From Bradyrhizobium sediminis (GTDB taxonomy: Bacteria > Pseudomonadota > Alphaproteobacteria > Rhizobiales > Xanthobacteraceae), in the NCBI RefSeq assembly GCF_018736105.1, contig NZ_CP076135.1, positions 2,416,001 through 2,480,000 of the forward strand: a stretch of DNA of 64,000 nt, written 5' to 3'. The notes below the pieces were generated by a model that had not been told where the DNA came from, ran no database searches, and saw only the letters and a program-made list of their open reading frames with translations. The translations under genes and the position numbers were made by a program. Shown here in pieces: positions 63,780 through 64,000 of this stretch (its first letter is position 1; every line of letters starts with the position of its first letter).

Positions 63780-64000
63780 ATGAATACCGCCCGCATTGTG
63801 GTCCTGACCATCGCTCTCGGTGCCGGCGGCGTTGCCGCCTATCTCGCGAGCGGCTCCGACAACAAATCCGTCCCGGCCCAACCGGTAGCGCAACTGCAGA
63901 CCGTGGACATCCTGGTGGCGAAGGCCGACATCGGCCTCGGCCAGTCGCTGAAGCCGGACGACCTGCAATGGCAGACCTGGCCCGCGACTGCGACCAGCGG
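63780..64000 (+). CDS. cpaB: Flp pilus assembly protein CpaB (N-terminus only)
   Basis: 73 codons before the right edge. One N-terminal membrane anchor (residues 5-23), then the SAF-type start PVAQLQTVDILVAKADIGLG (residues 36-55), matching CpaB/RcpC, a periplasmic component of the Tad secretion system. The remainder of the cpa/tad operon lies outside the window. Confidence 0.88.
   Translation, partial: MNTARIVVLTIALGAGGVAAYLASGSDNKSVPAQPVAQLQTVDILVAKADIGLGQSLKPDDLQWQTWPATATS

Overview
The window looks like chromosome from Bradyrhizobium or a close alphaproteobacterial relative. It is GC-rich throughout, and the features that point there are a DUF5993-dsbB pair, a Flp/Cpa pilus locus, guaB/rsmB/guaA spaced among small Rhizobiales hypothetical genes, and several families of short palindromic intergenic repeats. 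I see no rRNA, tRNA, CRISPR array, insertion sequence or integrase gene.

Layout. 1-5.1 kb: a minus-strand run of a UPF0178 protein, a Uup-type ABC-F ATPase and a PLP-dependent D-threonine aldolase-like enzyme cut by the left edge, followed by plus-strand MaoC-like and HCCA-isomerase-like genes. 5.1-11.1 kb: a GlcD-type FAD oxidase, an orphan form II CoxL-like molybdenum hydroxylase, a Ppx/GppA phosphatase and RlmE. 11.1-13.7 kb: a transglutaminase-like protein and a chain of very small genes. 13.7-25.1 kb: a DHA2 efflux pump, guaB, a CurA-like reductase, a phosphoesterase, rsmB, a SnoaL-like protein with a strong operator, and guaA.

25.1-38.95 kb is the most unusual part. The last 16 bases of guaA recur (14 of 16 identical) at 38936-38951 in the same orientation, and a longer degenerate guaA tail lies at 36945-37005. 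The 3' end of guaA is a known integration hotspot, including for IntG of tripartite symbiosis ICEs in Mesorhizobium. I therefore read this as a decayed, possibly two-part guaA island that has lost its integrase. Its cargo is an AIPR-family phage-resistance nuclease on low-GC DNA next to guaA, a TacAT-type toxin-antitoxin pair, a peptide-deformylase homologue without its metal ligands, TspO, an Ntn hydrolase, an ArsR/AHSA1/GFA operon, a DUF899 protein, fabF with an HxlR regulator, and fragments of a GST gene and a ketopantoate-reductase gene.

39-47 kb: a Lin0512-family gene (probably the original neighbour of guaA), a TetR-fabA-GNAT unit with an 18-bp palindromic operator, an MFS transporter, an enoyl-CoA-reductase-like SDR, a GST, and dsbB. 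Beside dsbB, the DUF5993/arsC-like gene pair is partly duplicated around about 1.06 kb of foreign DNA encoding an unknown membrane protein.

47-64 kb: a PAS protein; a branched-chain amino-acid type ABC transporter (livG, livF, livK, livH with an apparent N-terminal frameshift, livM); a DUF47-Pit phosphate uptake pair; prfC; an enoyl-CoA hydratase; a TetR regulator; a GNAT; NnrU-panB-acyl-CoA ligase; an exported protein; flp; and the start of cpaB at the right edge. Long ORFs antisense to these genes are GC-driven shadows and are not annotated.
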